Translations under genes and position numbers: made by a program
In this document: piece by piece, positions 49,325 to 60,445 of the stretch
Layout: every line of letters begins with the position of its first letter
Numbering within the stretch: position 1 is the first letter of the stretch
The notes under the pieces: model-generated
Databases searched by the model: none
Told to the model about the DNA's origin: nothing
What the model saw: only the letters and a program-made list of their open reading frames with translations
Assembly (NCBI RefSeq): GCF_000003855.2
Contig: NW_003101675.1
Location: 1,388,716 to 1,452,715, forward strand
Length of the DNA stretch: 64,000 nucleotides
Source of the DNA: Blastomyces gilchristii SLH14081
Taxonomy: Eukaryota; Ascomycota; Eurotiomycetes; Onygenales; Ajellomycetaceae
Direction: 5' to 3'

Positions 49325-50524
49325 AAATGCAGAGAATACTGACAGCACTGAAAGCTTTACAGAAACTGTTAGCTAGAATATACAAGAATCACTTACAGAG
49401 AGACTTACAGCAAAGAATGAGACTACACTACTGAGAGTCAGAAGCTAATCTGAAAGAGACACAGAATTAATCACTGATCTGAAGATAGAGTGCAGTAACA
49501 GATCTGAGAGAAATGAAGACACTGTTGTAAATAATAATATTTCTGCTTCATTAGTTAGTAAAAAGTGATTAGAGAAGTTATAAAAACACTTATAAGAAGC
49601 TTAACAGTAGTCAGACATTATTTGCAAAGATATTAAAATTAAAAATTGTTTTTTATTCTTAGAAAGTGCTTAAATTAACATGTGAATATTATCAGAAATA
49701 CTCTCTCTCTGTCATCTGAGTGAAAACACTTCACAGATGATTGAGAATACTCACAGTTTATAGAAATGAAAGCTGTTATAGAAAAAGAAAAAAGAAGATG
49801 AGATTCTGTAAACAGATCTGAGATATTTATACTACTCTGAAGAGATTTATTTATACTATAAGTGATTTTATAAAACAGTCAGATCACTCTAGTAAACAAA
49901 GAGTAATTATAAATCACAGATCTGAATCTTTCTATATAATTATAAAGAGTGATTGCAGACTGTAGATATCTTAATTCTACAATTATACAGAGTTAATGAA
50001 AGAATGAGAAATTTCTTACAACTTTACAGTATCAAAGAATGATGATTTGTAAGAATAAGTGAAAGATCAACTTATAAATACTTCTCTTTAATAAGAATAA
50101 TCTTATAGAAAGTAATTCATCTGTGAAATGAATCTTTGTAATAGTTATATAACAATCTCACAGAAAAATAATTGAAGATCAACTGAAACTCTTCAGATTA
50201 AAAGATATAAGATGAATCTGTATGATAATTATATAAGAATCTTATAAAAATAATTAAGAGTCAATCAGAACTCTTCTGTATCAAAGATATGAGATGAATC
50301 TGTATAATAGTCAGAGAAAGATCTGCAGATTATAAAAAATCTTATAAAAAAAGAAACTGAGTAACAGACTCTTTTTTCTTCACAGTAATAGGAAATTATT
50401 TCCTCACTGAGATTTTTTATAGATATGAAGAGTTTTTAGTGAGTATCACTACAGTGCTAAGTCTGATTCTATGAAATCACTCAGTGAAAGACTTCATGAA
50501 TGAAATCTTAGAGAGAGAGAGATA
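49325..50524 (+). other. Gypsy-B 3' internal non-coding stretch
   Basis: There is no supported gene in these 1.2 kb. It aligns with 30250-30999 and, in reverse, with 10066-11160. It contains two or three imperfect repeats of a unit with GATGAATCTGTATAATAGTC and CTCTTCTGTAT/CTCTTCAGAT near 50120-50310. Confidence 0.65.
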
Positions 50525-50782
50525 TATAAGAAATCTCACTTCTTATGAATACTTTGCTTCTATTTCTATCTCTTATGTAATTAATAGAGTTAGCAGCTCT
50601 TGACTACTCACAACTATATAGACTGAAGTTCACAAATACTATTCACAACTCAGCTTGAATACTATTATACATTTAATCTCTATATTTTCACTTTCTACTG
50701 TGAATACTTCTAGTAGCTATCAGTATATATCACGCCAAGCTGCAAACACCTGAATAATCGCCTGCGAGCACTTATTCTTACA
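50525..50782 (+). repeat. 3' LTR of Gypsy-B
   Basis: This is 258 bp. The inner start is mutated (TATAAGAAATCTCACTTC for TGTAAGAAATCCCCGCTTC). The outer end keeps CGCCAAGCTGCAAACACC and ATCGCCTGCGAGCAC. Confidence 0.93.
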
Positions 50783-50787
50783 CTTTT

Positions 50788-53700
50788 AACAAGATAATGT
50801 TACAAATCTACTTCTCTTACACGGCTTAGAAGTACATCACAGTTATCAAGCTGAAAGAGCAGAATGATAAGAATTTCAAATTATCATGAGATCTTCTTTA
50901 TAATATGTTCTGAGATGAACTTCTTCTTCTTCAAAAGACACTCAATAATCTATTAAGTAAGAAATTCATATATATTAGCAACTTCTTTACTGCAGCTTCT
51001 ATTCTCTTTACAAAGAAATTATATGAAGAACTTCAATTCTGTATAAATCATTAAGAACTAGATAGATTGATAAGGACAGACTGTTATCTCTTATCTCTTA
51101 TTAATGAAACTCTAGGATGCATCAGACAAGCTTAATGATTTATAAAGCTAGATATTATCATCACATTTCATAAGATTTATATCACTGAAGAAGATGAATA
51201 ACTTGCAGCATTTCAAATATAATATAATGTTTTTAAATGAGTAGTCACATCTTTCAGCTTGACTAATACTCTTAGTATATTTCAGAAATATAGTAACTGA
51301 GCACTCTGAGATTTTCTTAATAAGTTTGTATCTACTTATCTTAATAACATTCTCTTCTTTACTGATAAGTTCAGAAAAGAATATTAAGAACATGTATAAA
51401 TAGTATTATAATAACTATAAGAAGCAGAACTACTGATAGATATAGACAAGTATAATTTTAAAGTCAAGAGTATAAAATATCTGAATTTTCTCATAGAAGC
51501 TGATAAGAAAATGTAAATGAATTCTGAGAAGATCTCTGTCATTCTTAAATAAGAAGCTTCATACACTGTGAAAGATGTATAAAGCTTCATTGAATTTACT
51601 AACTTCTATTAATAATTTATATAAAACTTCTCAGATATTGCTAGATCACTTACAGAACTTACTAAGAAAAACTCAGTGTTTTAATAATCAGTGAATATCA
51701 AAGCTGCATTTACATAGATAAAGAATATATTCATTAATATCTCTCTATTGATAATATTTAACTCTAACTATGAGACAGTTATTAAAGCTAACTTCTCTGA
51801 CTATGTTATAGAAGAAGTTATATTACAATATAATAATAAAAATATCTTATACTTATATATCATCATATCTAAGAAATTGAGTCTCATTCAGTGCAATTAT
51901 AAGATCTATGATAAGAAACTTCTTACAATAGTACACTGTCTAGAAGAATGAGACTCTGAACTCTGAAATGTGTTCAAATTTGAAATAATCACAGATTATA
52001 AGAATCTTAAGTATTTTATAATCATCTATGAGCTTACTGAATAACAGATGTAATAATCTAAGCTATTAAGCTATTTTCATTTCATGATACATTATCACCT
52101 CAGCAGTCAGAACTCAATAATAGATACTCTCTTATAATAAGAGTAAGATATATCTTTCAATGTAACAGATACTCACTGAATGAACTGAGAGCACTGACTC
52201 TTGAATCTTAAAAAACTAGTTAATTATAATGAAACAACTTATAACACTATACATACTTTTTTAATAAGAACTATTACTGATATTCTGACTTCTTTTAAAC
52301 CTATACTGAATGAATTGTGACATATAACAGCTCAGACTGATAAACTTCTTTAAATACTTACTGAAGCAGTATATTAACAAGCATTCTGATTTCTCTCAGA
52401 ACTACATATAAGAACTGACATCTCAGAATGCTTAATTAATGACAATAATACTCTATAATTTTATAAATAATACTAAGTATCTCAATCTGAACTCTTACAT
52501 ATCAGAATAATGTAAGAGATGTATAATTTATATATAACTGACTATCTGAGTTATAAGTAATCATATTAAATAATTTTCTGTGAGTTCTACTGATCTGAGA
52601 TATTAAACAGCATCAGATGCTTTATCTGAAACTACAATTATTATTTCTCTATTATCTTATAAAAAGATTGTAGAAAAGATCTACTGAAACTGCTTGATAT
52701 CTCTGATAGAATCTGATAAGATGTAGTAATTAACTTCACTGTTAATCTCTCTGAGAGCAAAGAGTATAGAAATATTCTAGTTATTATTAATTAATTGAGT
52801 AAAGATATAATATTAAAATCTTATAATAAGATAAATACTGAACAGATTACTGAAGATTGCTTATAAAACCTGTTCTATCAGATACATAACTTACTGAGAT
52901 CTATAGTATTTAACTGAGATTATCAATTTGTGAGCACTCTCTGAACAAGAATCTGTCAAGTTTTCAAGATTATATATTATTTGTTAACTGCTTATCACTC
53001 TGAGACTGATAATATATCAGAATGAATAATTCAGACTGTAAAGAATTATCTTTATAAGTTCTTTAACTACTTATAAAATGATTGACATGATCTTCTTCTA
53101 CTTACAGAGATTGTTATTAATGACTGAGATACTGTTTCAACAGATATAAGACTGTTCTTTCTTATATATGATTTTTATATAAAGATGTTGAATCTTCTAA
53201 AGATTACACAGTTCATACTGAATCTCTGCAGTTCAATTCAGATTGCTGATAATATAGTAATAAAGCTCTGAAATGTCTGTAACTGAGTAGAGGTCTTCAT
53301 CACAAGTGCTAAACAAGATCAAGAGATTTAAATTAATACTTACTGAGATTCTGCTGATTAATATAAGATAGAAGATCTGATGTGATTAAATCTTAAAAAT
53401 ATATGAATTACACACTCATCTCATATACTGAACTACTATCATGTTAAATACAAAGTGATAGAAGTTCTAGACAGCTATAACTACTGTCTTAACATCGTAT
53501 CAGAAATTTATAATATCTTTTATACAAGCTTAGTCTGCTGTGCTACTACTGACTTATTCTTTTCTTAATTGACTTCTAACTGACAATCATCAGAGATCAT
53601 AGAAGAAGATAATGAACTTGAATAAGAGATTGAAAATATTCTCAATGAAAGACTCCTGCGGCTGCAGCTGATAATATCTTATGAAATAAATTAACTATAA

Positions 53701-53813
53701 TTATCTGATCTGAACTCTGAGCTCTGTTTTATCTGAAACAGCGGCTCTTAATTAATGAGAACTATACTCATAACTCTATCACTCAAACCTCACTTCTGAA
53801 AAGAGAGAGCTAA
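50788..53813 (+). pseudogene. Gypsy-C reverse transcriptase, RNase H, integrase and C-terminal tail
   Basis: Reverse transcriptase is about 50800-51400 (FIKLDIIITFHKIYI near 51135, catalytic box YLNN near 51340 followed by ILFFTDKFRKE). RNase H is open at 51748-51951 (FNSNYETVIKANFSDYVIEE...SKKLSLIQCNYKIYDKKLLTIVHC). Integrase is about 52150-53330. A weak chromodomain-like segment (LEWEIENILNERL) is near 53620. The frame is broken by many stops. It is the counterpart of the minus-strand pieces at 17567-19027 and 27277-29600. Confidence 0.83.
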
Positions 53814-54106
53814 TATGACAGACTGTGCTTAATTATATAAGACTATTGCATTACACGTCATAGATTTCTGCTGAAAGCTTCAATTCTTCTGCTGAGAGCT
53901 CTGATTCTCAGTTATCAATTCTCAGCTGAAGAATTCACAGAGTTTCTATTCTTGTACTTTAAAGCTTTATCTTGTATATATATTAATATTCACTCTGATT
54001 ACCGATTCTTACATTTTCTCTTTTATTTTTCTTCTCTAACATTTTTCACTTTGATTATATAAGATTTATATCTTAATGCTGATTTATTTAGTGTAGATCT
54101 CTTACA
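53814..54106 (+). repeat. 3' LTR of Gypsy-C
   Basis: This is 293 bp, starting TATGACAGACTG (TGTGATGGGCTG in the 5' LTR) and ending CTCTTACA. It contains the uninterrupted target of Gypsy-A2 (CATAGATTTCTGCTG at about 53857-53871). CTTCT follows as the target-site duplication. Confidence 0.9.
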
Positions 54107-54735
54107 CTTCTGATCTATTATGTGAAAACTCACACATGTGTCAAGAAATCAAGGCTTGCTTATTATATTAATACTTGCTGAAAATGCAATTGCCGCGTTG
54201 ACAGCTGCAGATTATAAGATTATAAGATCAGAGAATTTCTTCTTCTTATTATCTTTATTCTTCTTTTTTCCCTTTCACTTACCACGCCTGCTGACTCTGA
54301 TATTATTACTATTATTCTTCTCAGATATAATGATATATTTCTTATTTAACTTGTATCACTGTTCAGTAGCAAGTTTTGAATATAGATATTAACAGATGAT
54401 TTTTCAGTTTTATCTCAAACTGTATATCTCACATTTGAAACTGTGTGTGAATAATATAGTGATAGTTATAATAGCTGTATTAACTCACTAAGACTTAGAA
54501 TGTTTATTCTTGAACTTACTTATACAATTTATCAACTACTTCACAAGATTATTAATATCAATATTATATATAGAGTGCTGATCAGATATATAGAAATCAT
54601 CTAAATATGTTTTAATAAAAGGTTTTTAATAATTCTTCAGATTAATAAGAAAGAGATTATAATTCTTTATAAAAATATACAATTCAGACTATAATCTGTG
54701 AGATGATTAATCTGTTGTAATTGTGTGAGAAGAAC
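54107..54735 (-). pseudogene. Copia-D gag end and protease start (minus strand)
   Basis: Read on the minus strand from about 54330, this gives a lysine-rich gag tail (SERKKKNKDNKKKK), then the protease start FLDTCVSFHIIDQK near 54150-54112. This resembles the copia pattern WILDSG.S.HMT. After removing Gypsy-C and one copy of its TSD, the reading continues at 33226 with NNMKIYTANRD...NLLSFTRLKN, which is how I linked the two pieces. Less mutated than most of the window. The plus-strand frame at 54138-54392 is a shadow. Confidence 0.65.
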
Positions 54736-54813
54736 TAGCTATATATATATTACATATAAGATCACGTGTAGGCGGAGCGGTCACTATGAAAACGTCACTG
54801 AGGCGGACGCTAC
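54736..54813 (-). repeat. Copia-D 5' LTR
   Basis: About 78 bp, repeated at 9602-9675. On the minus strand it starts TGTAGCGTCCGCCTCAG. The outer (right) half keeps AGGCGGAGCGGTCAC and GAGGCGGACGC, while the corresponding part at the 3' LTR is decayed (AGATGAAGTGATTGC). The inner limit, at or beyond TGTGAGAAGAACTAGC (54723), is uncertain. Confidence 0.65.
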
Positions 54814-55243
54814 ATATGAGACTGTTTAGCATGAGCTTCACTGTAGTCAACATGCATGAGTTGAAACTCAGAATGAACTTAAGAAAGTTTCAAACAATAT
54901 TCTGAATATTAAACAGTGTTAAGAGACACTCTAGAAGTATGCTCTAGAAGTAAGCTCTTGAAGTGAGCTCTAGAAGTGAGTTCAGAAAAAAAAAGACCGC
55001 TGAGAGAAGTCACTGAGAAAAGTAGTACTCTGTTATAGCTGATCTAAGAGAGGCGCTGAGAGGAGGAAAATGTTGAGAGTTTCAGATTGATCGGCTCTTC
55101 TATCAGCGGTGCGCTGGTAATGATTGAGCTTCTTTACTTTAGTAGTCTATACTATACTCATTCTTTGCTTCTCTGTTATTAGTCAGAAAGCAGAAAACTT
55201 GACCTTACTAAGTGCATCACTTGACCGCGTTATATAAGCTGAC
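54814..55243. other. Spacer between Copia-D and Copia-2
   Basis: No gene is recognised in these 430 bp. Its composition is less AT-rich than its neighbours (for example AGAGAGGCGCTGAGAGGAGG near 55046). It may be old flanking DNA that was not repeated enough to be mutated. It holds the 13-bp tandem repeat. Confidence 0.5.
54929..54980. repeat. 13-bp minisatellite, four units
   Basis: Four 13-bp units of the form CTCTAGAAGTRAG run head to tail: CTCTAGAAGTATG, CTCTAGAAGTAAG, CTCTTGAAGTGAG, CTCTAGAAGTGAG. Confidence 0.85.
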
Positions 55244-55350
55244 TGTTGGTTGATTACTACACCTACCCTAGTCACGTGCCACCCCAACCTATTCATTTAG
55301 TGTAACTCGCGTAGTTAGATTATAACACAACACAATGTTATTCTTCAAGA
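55244..55350 (+). repeat. 5' LTR of Copia-2
   Basis: This is 107 bp, starting TGTTGGTTGATTACTACACC and ending TTCTTCAAGA. It is nearly identical to 60339-60445. The limits come from the CTGAC duplication. The end is AAGA rather than the usual CA. The following GGTTATGAAGCTC is a candidate primer-binding site. Confidence 0.9.
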
Positions 55351-56715
55351 GGTTATGAAGCTCTTCGTAAGCAATGAATAACTGCAATAATGTGTCAACT
55401 ATGTCTCCATGTATCATTACATGTGCCTAGATGTCTTTTATTGATTAATTGAACTCATGGTGAACCTGAGATTGGGTGAAAAGCCTGACTTAATGAAGAA
55501 TTATGTGCTAATGTGTAGAAGAAGAAATCCACAAACATCTGAAGTATAAGAAGAATTGAGTGTGAGTTTATTAACATCTGCAATGAATTGAAAAGTGACT
55601 GTCTCAGAGACATTTGAGCTGGATGAAATCATCACAGAGAAACAGTCTGATAAGTTCAATAAATATGAAGATCTGATTGAAGGTATCAGTGAGATATCAG
55701 ACAATGCAGAGAGTTCAAGTGACTGAAATAACAATAGCTCAGTGAGCAAGAAGACTCATATAAGGCTTGAAATTGCAAGACTTCAGCATAAGATTGAGTG
55801 TATAAAGATCAGTAGAGGTGAGACTCTTGTAAGTGATAAGATAAGAGTGAATCTGATAGAATATCTTTAATAGAAAGAGAAGACATCTGTTATAATAAAA
55901 GTTCTTGAAGAATTCAGAAGCTAAGTAAGACTCATCAAAAGATTAATAGTTCTCACTAAATTTATTAACTACTCAATGTGAAGAGAGAAAATTCTTTTGA
56001 CTGCAGAGCAGTCTGAAATCAATGATATTCTTGAAGATAATGATCTTGATAAGAATGCTACTATGAATATATAACATTTCTGAAAAGAACACAATCTTTG
56101 ATTATATAATTATATGTGATCTGCAATTGCTCTGCAGGTTAAGACTCATTTCACTATACTTAAGAAGTTCAAATTATCAGCTTATACTCTATGAACTATT
56201 ATAGAGAATAACTTTTCTGATAGACCTGCTGTACACAGAACTTGTTTGTTTAAAGAGCTTATTAAAATAATCTTTAAAAGTAAAGAATCTGACAGAGCTT
56301 TCATTGAATGTCTGATTGTTATAAGAACTGATTATATTTATCTAAAATATGAGATTCTGAATGTTGTGTTTTTTGACAGACTGCTTACAGAAGTCAACAG
56401 AGGTTGAGTCTCATTTATAAGAAATTGAATGAATCAAATTGACAAAGATAATACTTAACTCTTAGAGAATGATTTTATGAGTCTGTGCTGTGATATTCTT
56501 TTGCAGCTCTCTGCTATGAATGAAGCAAATACTGATATATCTAGAAATTCTATCAACAATGCACAAGATAAGGATAAGAAAGACAAGGACAAAGAGAAAG
56601 ACAATGACAAGAACAAGAACACTGAATTCAAACCTGAATGTAGAGATAATGATGTGAGAACCTGCTATCATTGTCAAAAGATTGATCATATTCAGACTGA
56701 CTGTTAAAAGAAATA
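55351..56715 (+). pseudogene. Copia-2 gag
   Basis: This is the leader and gag. From about 55500 the sense frame has several stops. The C-terminal part is open at 56477-56707, giving a Lys/Asp-rich linker (DKDKKDKDKEKDNDKNKN) followed by an intact CCHC knuckle CYHCQKIDHIQTDC near 56660-56703, which binds genomic RNA. It lies directly upstream of the protease. Confidence 0.8.
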
Positions 56716-58860
56716 CCCTGAGAAATGTTCTTTGAATTTGAATTTCAACATCAATAGAAACAAGAATAAAGACAAGAATGCAGAGAATACAGGTACTGCT
56801 TCTGTTCACAATATCATGAAGCAAGTATTTTACATCAAAGAAAAGACCTATGTAAGTGATCAGACAGGAAAAGATACCTGAATTCTAGACTCTGAATTTA
56901 GTGCTCATGTCACATCTCACAGAGATCTTGTTGTGACAAAACCTCAGAAGATGAAAGTAATGTTGAAAATGACAGACAGAACAGTGATCCCTGCTGCAGC
57001 TATAGAAGATACAAAGATTTCAGTGAAAGAGATGAATATACTGTTAAATGATGTCTGCTATGTTTCAAAGTTAGAAGTGAATCTCATGAGTATGAATAAG
57101 CTTGTACATCAGAGTTATACCTATAAGCAGTTGATATATGAGAATAATCATGCTATATTGATTATGTCTCCTGACTGTATATTCTCATTTACAGTAAGAT
57201 TAAATGAGAATGATATCTATGAGATGAAAAGGCTGATTACATACAGAGACTTGATCTGGTTTGCTATGCTCAATGATGATTTTAAACCTGCAAACATATT
57301 ACAGGTGAAAGATGACATAATATTAACATTATCTGAAAGAAATGATACAAAGATTATAGAACTTACAATGATGCAATGATATTAAAAGCTAGAATATCTG
57401 AATTCCATGAATATTGCAAAAATGACAGCAGATTCATGACTAGAAATGAGAATAAAGAGTGACAGAGCTTTGTCATTCTGTAAGATCTGTGTACAGATAA
57501 AAATGACACATTCAATCTTCATATCTATGACATGAGCTGTTAAGCCAGTAATGAGATTCTTCATCAATCTGGCAGAGAGTGGAAAAACACTTTTCAATGA
57601 GAATGACACTCTCACTAGAAGAAATGCAAGCTACTGATTGAGTATAACAGATAATACAATCTGTTATAGATGAGCAATTCTTATGATGAGAAAGAAAGAA
57701 TCTACTATAAGATTAATGAATTTCATCACAGATATTGAGATAACTACACAATGTTGAGTTAAAACTCTACACTGAGATGATGAAGAACAGTTCAAAAGTC
57801 AAGAACTTAAGATCTACTGTCAGAGCAAAGAAATAATGTATGAAATGACTACATCTGACACATCACAATCAAATGGCCCAGTGAAACACATGAATTGAAT
57901 AGTAGCAGAAAAGACACAAAGCCTACTATTTAATAGTGAATTAGAAAGAGAACTTTGAGATGAAGTAATATAAGTCACAATCATGATAATCAACACATTC
58001 TCAACATCAACAAAGATATTTAAATGTAAGAAAGAAACATCACTTATATCTTTTAAAGTGTGAACTGAGAGGCAATCTTCTGTTCATTGAATACAGAGAT
58101 GAAAGTGCAAGGTCTACAAGAAGGATTTGAAAGTGTTAAATAAGCTCACAGATAGAACTGACAGCAGAGAATGACAGCTGATTGAATACCAAGAATTACA
58201 CTAATATTGTATGTGGGATTCTGTTGCATGTCATCTTAAGATTGCACAAGATATCATATTTAATGAACCTCTTGACATGGGTGTAAATACACCTGTAAAT
58301 ACAGTGAGAGAATTCAATGAATTGTCTAATGAATTGAATATTCTGAATGTCAGAGAGAGATGACAGTACTGCTTACTATAACATCTAGTGAAGAAAAAGT
58401 CAGATGTTTTGAAGATGATTGTAAATGAGAACTTAGAGAGTGCAATTAATTCAATCTATCTTTTAGATAATAAGATACAGCTTATCATGAATGAAGAGTC
58501 TGAAGACTCTATTAATAAGAATGATTCTGTTCTAAGTGTTCTGACAGATTAATCAACTACATTGATGAAAGTCAAGAGAAGCTCAGACTGAGACTATTGA
58601 CATGAGACAATGAAAAAGAAGATTAAGATATTTGAATAGAAGAAGACATATATTATCATTGAGAAGGCCCTGGAAATGAATATTCTTACAGATAAATGAG
58701 TATATGATTGAAAATTCAATAATAAGAGAGAAATCATCTGCTTTAGAGCTTGCTGAGTGATTAGAGAGTTCTTGCAACAGCAGAGTATTCATTATACAAG
58801 ATCATATACTGCAGTGGTATCAGGGCCTACATCACACAGTCTATTCACTATATCAACTGT
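56716..58860 (+). pseudogene. Copia-2 protease and integrase
   Basis: The protease active site near 56880-56920 reads ILDSEFSAHVTSHRD. The expected DSG is DSE, a single G-to-A change. The rest of protease is open at 56933-57379 (YVSKLEVNLMSMNKL matches the copia VLYVP.L..NLLS pattern). Integrase covers about 57470-58330: KICVQIK (end of the zinc finger), the core through TDNTICY, then SQSNGPVKHMN (usual Y.P..NG..ER.) near 57870, and VACHLKIAQDIIF near 58223. Stops mostly fall at expected Trp codons (TGA). Confidence 0.85.
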
Positions 58861-60133
58861 CAAAGAATGAAAGATTAAATTGATTGACTATGTATCCGTG
58901 TTTTTGAATGATATACTATCACAGAATGAGATAATCTATATGCAACTGTTCACAGGTGTTAAGCATGACAGAGAAGACTTGATGAGATTACTTCATCAGA
59001 GTCTATATGAAATGAAGCAAGCTGTAAGAGTATGGTATTTCCTTATAATGAAGTATCTGACTACATTGAGATTCAAGATATCATCTTATGACAGCAGATT
59101 TCTATATCATTCTGTTCACAAGATCTATCTGACATTGTATATTGATAATTATTGAGTGACAGGACCTCAAGAACAGCAATTAGACTGGGTATTGAGAAAG
59201 ATCATAAAGAGATTTAAGACAAAGAATGTTGAAGAGATCAAGTCATATCTTGAGATGAAGATCAAGTGTCAGAGGAATGGCGATCTAGCAGTTACACAGA
59301 GTCATTATATTGAGAAGATTCTTGAAGATTTCAGCATGAATAAGATAAATCCAGCTGACACTCTGATGACAGCTGGCATACAACTGGAATTCTCATCTGA
59401 TGAGAGAGAGAGATTGAATAATGACTTTACAGCTATGAGATATTGTCAAGAATTGAAATCATTGCAATATTTGGTCTCAAGCAGCTGGCCAGACCTGGCA
59501 TTCGCAGTCAACTATCTCTCAAGTTTTAACTCATGTTCACACAAAGCATGTTGGGCAGTGTTGAAGCATGTCCTATGTTATGTCAAGAAGACAAAAAATC
59601 ATGACATATTATACAGGAAGGAGATCAGTGATGTGGACCTGAGTTCTGTGACATACTGTGATTCAGACTGAGCAGGGGCGGATTCTCAATACAAATCAAC
59701 TACTGACTATGTTATATTGATTAATGGGTCATCAATCTCATGGCAGTTGCAGAGACAGACATTTATCACCAAATCAATCACAGAAGCTGAATATATTGCA
59801 GCTAGCAAGACAGCTTATGAGATAATCTGGTTGAATAATATGTTATATGATACTGAGTTGATGAATGATGAAAAAGTGAAAATATGCTCACATCTACAAG
59901 TTGATAATAAGAGAGCAATTGATCTAGCAAAGAAAGAATCCTTAACACAAAGGTTGCACCACATCAAGATTAGATATCATATTCTTCATGACTTGGTTAA
60001 AAAAGAGGAAATCATGATAGAACATATTGATTCTATAGCAAACATAGCTGACAGACTTATCAAGCCACTGATGAAGCCTGCATTTGAAGATTTTGTCAAA
60101 AGGATTGGTCTGAAAGAGATCAGAAAGAAATGA
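58861..60133 (+). pseudogene. Copia-2 reverse transcriptase and RNase H, nearly open
   Basis: Three open pieces (58880-59155, 59156-59671, 59717-60133) are separated by only a few stops. Reverse transcriptase has DREDLMRLLHQSLYEMKQAVRVW (shown in parts: LHQSLYEMKQA, VRVW) and catalytic box YIDN near 59140 (expected YVDD). RNase H is well kept: TYCDSD, then AGADSQYKSTT (a Trp-to-TGA stop lies between them at 59669-59671), EAEYIAAS, LQVDNKRAIDLA, RLHHIKIRYHIL and a C-terminal LIKPLMKPAFEDF. This is the best-preserved coding sequence in the window. It still has a lost catalytic Asp. Confidence 0.88.
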
Positions 60134-60338
60134 TTGAATGATAATAATGATATAGTGAATCAATGAATTTTGCATGTATTTCTTGATTTTGACAGTTATT
60201 GCTGTACAGACACCTTTTCTAATGAGGAAATCAGAGTCTGATTCATGTAATTAATTATTATTGCATTTTTGAAAGATTTGAGAATGAAGGAGGCCCCGGG
60301 TGGCAGCTTATTATAGGCCACAGTGTAGCAAGAGAGGG

Positions 60339-60445
60339 TGTTGGTTGATTACTACACCTACTCTAGTCACGTGCCACCCCAACCTATTCATTTAGTGTAA
60401 CTCGCGTAGTTAGATTACAACATAACACAACGTTATTCTCCAAGA
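60339..60445 (+). repeat. 3' LTR of Copia-2
   Basis: This is 107 bp, the partner of 55244-55350. It differs at only a few sites (CTACTCTAGT versus CTACCCTAGT; ACAACGTTATTCTCC versus ACAATGTTATTCTTC). TSD CTGAC follows. Confidence 0.92.

Larger units (their letters stand above)
43439..50782 (+). mobile_element. Gypsy-B: full-length Ty3/Gypsy chromovirus, decayed
   Basis: The element is 7344 bp with LTRs of 259 and 258 bp, both bounded by TGTAAGAA...TTCTTACA patterns. It is inserted between protease and reverse transcriptase of Gypsy-C. A 5-bp duplication CTTTC (43434-43438) and CTTTT (50783-50787) differs by one C/T. Gag, pol with chromodomain, a sense-strand accessory ORF and a 1.2-kb non-coding stretch follow in order. 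Confidence 0.92.
33227..54106 (+). mobile_element. Gypsy-C, complete Ty3/Gypsy element split by Gypsy-A2 and Gypsy-B
   Basis: With the nested A2 and B elements removed, the element is about 5.7 kb. LTRs of about 293 bp (33227-33279 joined to 41099-41342, and 53814-54106) begin TGTGATGGGC or its mutated form TATGACAGAC and end CTCTTACA. The flanking 5-bp duplication is CTTTT (33222-33226) and CTTCT (54107-54111), differing by a C/T change. The order gag, protease, reverse transcriptase, RNase H, integrase is visible. It is inserted in the protease of Copia-D. Confidence 0.9.
55244..60445 (+). mobile_element. Copia-2: full-length Ty1/Copia element, least decayed
   Basis: The element is 5202 bp with two 107-bp LTRs, flanked by a perfect 5-bp duplication CTGAC (55239-55243 and 60446-60450). 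The order gag, protease, integrase, reverse transcriptase, RNase H is Ty1/Copia. A purine tract (AGCAAGAGAGGG) precedes the 3' LTR. The last 1.2 kb has few stops, so it is younger or less mutated than the other elements. Confidence 0.92.

Noticed and set aside
54138..54392. 84-codon plus-strand frame with a hydrophobic run, as a small membrane protein
   Set aside because: The opposite strand reads as Copia-D gag tail and protease start; the hydrophobic run is the complement of its lysine codons.
56462..56824. 120-codon minus-strand frame with hydrophobic repeats opposite Copia-2 gag
   Set aside because: It is the complement of the Lys/Asp-rich linker and zinc knuckle, which is the supported sense reading.
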